A stretch of 23,309 nucleotides of DNA from CAZSDU01 sp964605775 (GTDB lineage: Bacteria; Bacteroidota; Bacteroidia; Bacteroidales; FEN-979). The translations under genes and the position numbers were made by a program. The stretch lies in the NCBI GenBank assembly GCA_964605775.1, contig CAZSDU010000034.1, forward strand, positions 1 through 23,309. The letters run 5' to 3'. How positions within the stretch are numbered: the first letter of the stretch is position 1; every line of letters begins with the position of its first letter. Below are positions 20,387 through 23,309 of this stretch, in pieces. The notes below the pieces were generated by a model, which ran no database searches, was not told the origin of the DNA, and saw only the letters and a list, made by a program, of their open reading frames with translations.

Positions 20387-23309
20387 ATGCGGTTACATTT
20401 TGTTTACCTCCTTATTTTACTCACATTCCATATTTCTGTTTTCGCTGAAGGTTCAGACAAATTAAATACCGGCTGCACTTCCAATAGCACAAGGTTGTAT
20501 CTCTGCAGTAATTTTGACAATAAATGCAGTACAACCGGAGGACTGAGGTCACAGTTTGCAACATACCGAGAAATGGGAAGCAGTCCCGAAACCGAGCGAC
20601 TTTATTTTATAACCAGGCCGGGGGAATTGGTGTATATGGGTTTTCAGGGCAGTGGTGCAGCATATAATAACCACATTGCTTACAGGATCAATTTTGCAGA
20701 TGGAACTCCTGCCAAAGATGAAGCTAACCTGCCGACAACCGGGAATGAAGGTTACATTGCTACGATTCAAAAAGCCTGTGAGGGACCACAAGAATTGCTT
20801 CCTTTGGGAGGATACGATGCCATTTTATGGGCGCCTCCTGCTGAAGGAACGTATTACATTGAATTTGCAGTCAGACATAATACTACCAATGCCTTTAATG
20901 CCCAGCAGTTTAACATCGAATTATTTGACATCACCATTTATGATCCTTCAACCCTGCAGAAAAAGCCCGGAAGATTATACAGCCAAAGCTGGCAATTCGT
21001 GGAAGGCTCAAACTTTTCGGGCATCAATTATATGCTTTCTGACGACGGCATTGTCACCTCAGTTCAATTCAGTGGTATGGACGGGGGCGCCTGGGTACAG
21101 TTTGCTAATCAAACAGGCTGTCATGCCAGCGACTGGAATATTGGTAAAAAATCCCTGTGGAACCAACAGGCATTAAATCCTCAGTATAAAATTTTTCTGA
21201 ACTCACCGGATCCCGATGTTTTTCCCATCGCGACCACTTTAGGACAGATCGTTCCACCGGAACCTTATGCTGTAAGAAATTGTAACGGAACCGTTGACTT
21301 TTTCGTAAACGTGGACAAGGAGGGGAACACCCAGGTCAACCTTGTTTTTACGCCCTCCACTTACACATCCCGTACCCTGAATAAAGTCATGACGGTGGGA
21401 AGCAATCTCATTCCCTGGGATGGAAAAGACGGGAGCGGGGTGGACGTTCCCAATAATGTTGACATCGCTTTTACCATCAGTTATATCAATGGCCTGACCA
21501 ATCTTCCATTGTATGATGTAGAAGGAAATACGAATGGCTTTCTGGTCAATCTGATTTCACCTCCCCCGCCCTTAGGATCCCCCGCCCTGAAAATTTTCTG
21601 GGATGATGGAAATATTTGGGACCATCAAAGCTCAAACACACTGGATGTTAGATCGAATGACCTGACGGGCGGATGTTCATCTCCTTCCACTTTTCCGGGC
21701 TGTCATAAATGGCCCTCTACCGGTTCTGGCTGGGGTAATATGAACACTATCAACTCATGGTGGTACACCGTATCCACCAGCACAGAGTCGGTGACCATGC
21801 CCCAGTGGAGGACACCCACTTTGATGAATTTTCAGACCTCTCCCCAGAGTATCTGTGCCGGGACTTCAGGGGTAAGTTTCACTGTGGATCCTGAGCCCAA
21901 TACAGAGCAATACCATTGGGGATATACAGGAACAGGAACGGTTACTTTTCTCCCTTCAGCCACTACCGCTACCAATACGGTAACGGTTGATTTCGGCGCC
22001 AATGTCACTTCAGGAAATATTACCGTTTACGGGAGTAATACCAACTGCAGCGGATTCAGCGGCCCGACCCAAACCCTGGCCGTCACGATCAATCCCATTC
22101 CTGATCTGACGACCCCACTCACTCAATCAAGCTGTTCAGGAGTCCCCTTCAGTTTTGCACTTACTGCAAACACTCCTTCAACCTATTCCACCACGGTTTC
22201 ATCTGGCGACTGCAGCGCCAATATTGTCAGTTGTCCGACCATGACAGGTTCTGCGGCCAATCCCATCAGCGGGACTTTGTCTGTCAACAATCAGGCTAAT
22301 GGTACGGTAACCTACCACATAACCCCAACCGCCATGGGTTGCCCCGGTATCACAAAAGATGTGGTTATGACCATCAAACCCCTGCCGCTTGCCGCCCTGA
22401 GCGGGGATAACCCGGTTTGTGTAAATGCCAGTGAAAAAACTTATACAACGGATGCAGGAAAAAGCAATTATGTTTGGACCATACCTCCCCAGGCCAACCT
22501 CACTGCGGGAGGAACGGCCACTTCCAATTCCGCCACCGTAACATGGAACACCTCAGGAACCTATTCTGTCGGCGTCAGATATACTGATCCGGTAAGTGGT
22601 TGCTCAGCTGTTACTCCGACCTATTTTCCGGTCACTGTTAACCCCCTTCCCACGGCCAATATCTCAGGAAGTACTGCCGTTTGCCAGAATGCCACAGCCC
22701 CGATGATCACCTTTACCGGAGCCTCCGCTTCTCCTCCCTATACCTTCACCTATAACATCAATGGGGGAAGTCCACAAACTGTGAGCACTGTTTCCGGAAA
22801 CAGCGTGAGCATTAACGCACCCACCAATGTTGTGGGGACTTTCAACTATAACCTTTTAAGTGTTCAGGATGGAAGTTCCACTACCTGTTCTCAATCCCAG
22901 ACAGGTACTGCCACCATCGTGGTTAACCCCCTGCCTACCGCCACCATTAACGGTGACGCCATCGTTTGTCAGAATGCCAACTCACCACAGATCACCTTTA
23001 CGGGAGCAACCACCACTCCTCCCTATACCTTCACCTATGATATCAACGGGGGAAGTCCACAAACTGTGAGCACTGTTTCCGGAAACAGCGTGAGCGTTAA
23101 TGCCCCTACTACTGCTGTTGGTACTTTCGTTTATCATCTGCTGAGCGTTCAGGATGGAAGTTCCACTTCCTGTTCACAAACACAAACCGGTAACGCTACA
23201 GTGGTTGTCAGACCACTTCCCACCGCCACTATTTCGGGAACTACTAACGTTTGTCAGAATGCACCACAGCCAATGGTCACTTTTACCGGAGGCTCGGCTA
23301 CTCCTCCCT
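20387..23309 (+). CDS. Giant secreted protein C (3' end beyond window): B-type N-terminal module and Ig-like repeats
   Basis: An open frame runs from here to the last base with no stop, at least 974 residues. Signal peptide MRLHFVYLLILLTFHISVFA, cleavage before EGS, the same AEG(S/T) junction as protein B. An ATG at 20357 would add ten residues before the basic start of the signal peptide; I prefer 20387. Residues ~21-470 match the protein B module: PGRLYSQSWQ, PWDGKDG (W344), YINGLTNLPLYDVE (L373) and NSWWYT (W458). Protein C has an extra Cys-rich N-terminal segment (TGCTSNSTRLYLCSNFDNKC). PKD/Ig-like units follow (~480-760), then the 95-residue repeats from 22679. The missing end may hold another FISUMP domain, by analogy. 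Function unknown; probably surface adhesion. Confidence 0.8.
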   Translation, partial: MRLHFVYLLILLTFHISVFAEGSDKLNTGCTSNSTRLYLCSNFDNKCSTTGGLRSQFATYREMGSSPETERLYFITRPGELVYMGFQGSGAAYNNHIAYRINFADGTPAKDEANLPTTGNEGYIATIQKACEGPQELLPLGGYDAILWAPPAEGTYYIEFAVRHNTTNAFNAQQFNIELFDITIYDPSTLQKKPGRLYSQSWQFVEGSNFSGINYMLSDDGIVTSVQFSGMDGGAWVQFANQTGCHASDWNIGKKSLWNQQALNPQYKIFLNSPDPDVFPIATTLGQIVPPEPYAVRNCNGTVDFFVNVDKEGNTQVNLVFTPSTYTSRTLNKVMTVGSNLIPWDGKDGSGVDVPNNVDIAFTISYINGLTNLPLYDVEGNTNGFLVNLISPPPPLGSPALKIFWDDGNIWDHQSSNTLDVRSNDLTGGCSSPSTFPGCHKWPSTGSGWGNMNTINSWWYTVSTSTESVTMPQWRTPTLMNFQTSPQSICAGTSGVSFTVDPEPNTEQYHWGYTGTGTVTFLPSATTATNTVTVDFGANVTSGNITVYGSNTNCSGFSGPTQTLAVTINPIPDLTTPLTQSSCSGVPFSFALTANTPSTYSTTVSSGDCSANIVSCPTMTGSAANPISGTLSVNNQANGTVTYHITPTAMGCPGITKDVVMTIKPLPLAALSGDNPVCVNASEKTYTTDAGKSNYVWTIPPQANLTAGGTATSNSATVTWNTSGTYSVGVRYTDPVSGCSAVTPTYFPVTVNPLPTANISGSTAVCQNATAPMITFTGASASPPYTFTYNINGGSPQTVSTVSGNSVSINAPTNVVGTFNYNLLSVQDGSSTTCSQSQTGTATIVVNPLPTATINGDAIVCQNANSPQITFTGATTTPPYTFTYDINGGSPQTVSTVSGNSVSVNAPTTAVGTFVYHLLSVQDGSSTSCSQTQTGNATVVVRPLPTATISGTTNVCQNAPQPMVTFTGGSATPP
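22679..23309 (+). repeat. 285-bp (95-residue) tandem repeats in protein C
   Basis: Units begin at VCQNA: 22679-22963, 22964-23248 and 23249 onward (cut by the window end). Several landmarks recur at exactly 285 bp, for example ATC/GTC of the I/V-TFTG segment at 22706, 22991 and 23276. A 48-nt stretch at 22763-22810 is identical to 23048-23095, encoding GGSPQTVSTVSGNSVS. Each unit is one Ig-like domain. Identity this high at DNA level implies recent duplication or gene conversion. Confidence 0.9.

Noticed and set aside
20652..21176. 174-codon + strand frame within protein C
   Set aside because: The other frame is open from 20357 to the window end and matches protein B. This one is an out-of-frame shadow.
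22679..23309. CRISPR-like array
   Set aside because: The repeats are 285 bp, directly adjacent, in coding frame and translate into Ig-like domains. There are no short repeats with unique spacers and no cas genes.

Overview
The window looks like a chromosomal piece of an anaerobic member of the Bacteroidota, probably near Bacteroidales or Marinilabiliales. The evidence is: TAnnTTTG-type promoter boxes, a DUF3089 lipoprotein, giant secreted proteins with Ig/PKD-like repeats and terminal FISUMP domains, and anaerobe markers (hybrid cluster protein, [FeFe]-hydrogenase maturase HydF, ferredoxin-linked ATPases). Taxonomy is inferred from gene content only.

Region 1 (1-8248, + strand, AT-rich). The tail of hcp is followed by a promoter with a 9-bp inverted repeat and then a long, tightly packed gene string: a UPF0251 (DUF134) DNA-binding/zinc protein, a NifX-family protein, two tiny Gly/Arg-rich DUF5320-type proteins, a second NifX-family protein with a Cys/His tail, a DUF89 protein, a CGGC-domain protein, two MinD-type ATPases each carrying a 2x[4Fe-4S] ferredoxin insert, a CoA-disulfide-reductase-like flavoprotein, a third NifX-family protein and, after a decayed stretch, a cob(I)alamin adenosyltransferase. 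Two ferredoxin-MinD ATPases next to NifX-like proteins is the signature of the 'orange protein' (ORP) operons of sulfate reducers, which handle a Mo/Cu-sulfide cluster and were linked to cell division. This is the best candidate for a poorly described system: a Bacteroidota ORP-like metal-cluster locus with extra partners.

Region 2 (6501-7732) is a gene graveyard inside that locus. It holds a C-terminal scrap resembling a ferredoxin-MinD ATPase, a His-rich tail out of frame with the third NifX gene, a radical SAM gene broken by a one-base shift and by internal and 5' deletions, and the first ~45 codons of a SAM-dependent methyltransferase. The original operon was probably longer.

Region 3 (8398-12209, visibly higher G+C). 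A DUF3089 alpha/beta-hydrolase lipoprotein converges on a two-gene minus-strand operon, aspA-hydF. The aspA reading frame carries two insertions not expected in the family: a palindrome flanked by heptamer repeats, and an eight-unit tract of 8-bp repeats. A further period-7 repeat lies just upstream.

Region 4 (12313-end) holds three consecutive giant secreted proteins on the + strand. The first has an IgGFc-binding-like N-terminus; the second and third share a ~440-residue N-terminal module. All carry chains of Ig/PKD-like domains, and the first two end in a Cys-rich FISUMP domain. The third runs off the window end within near-identical 285-bp tandem repeats.
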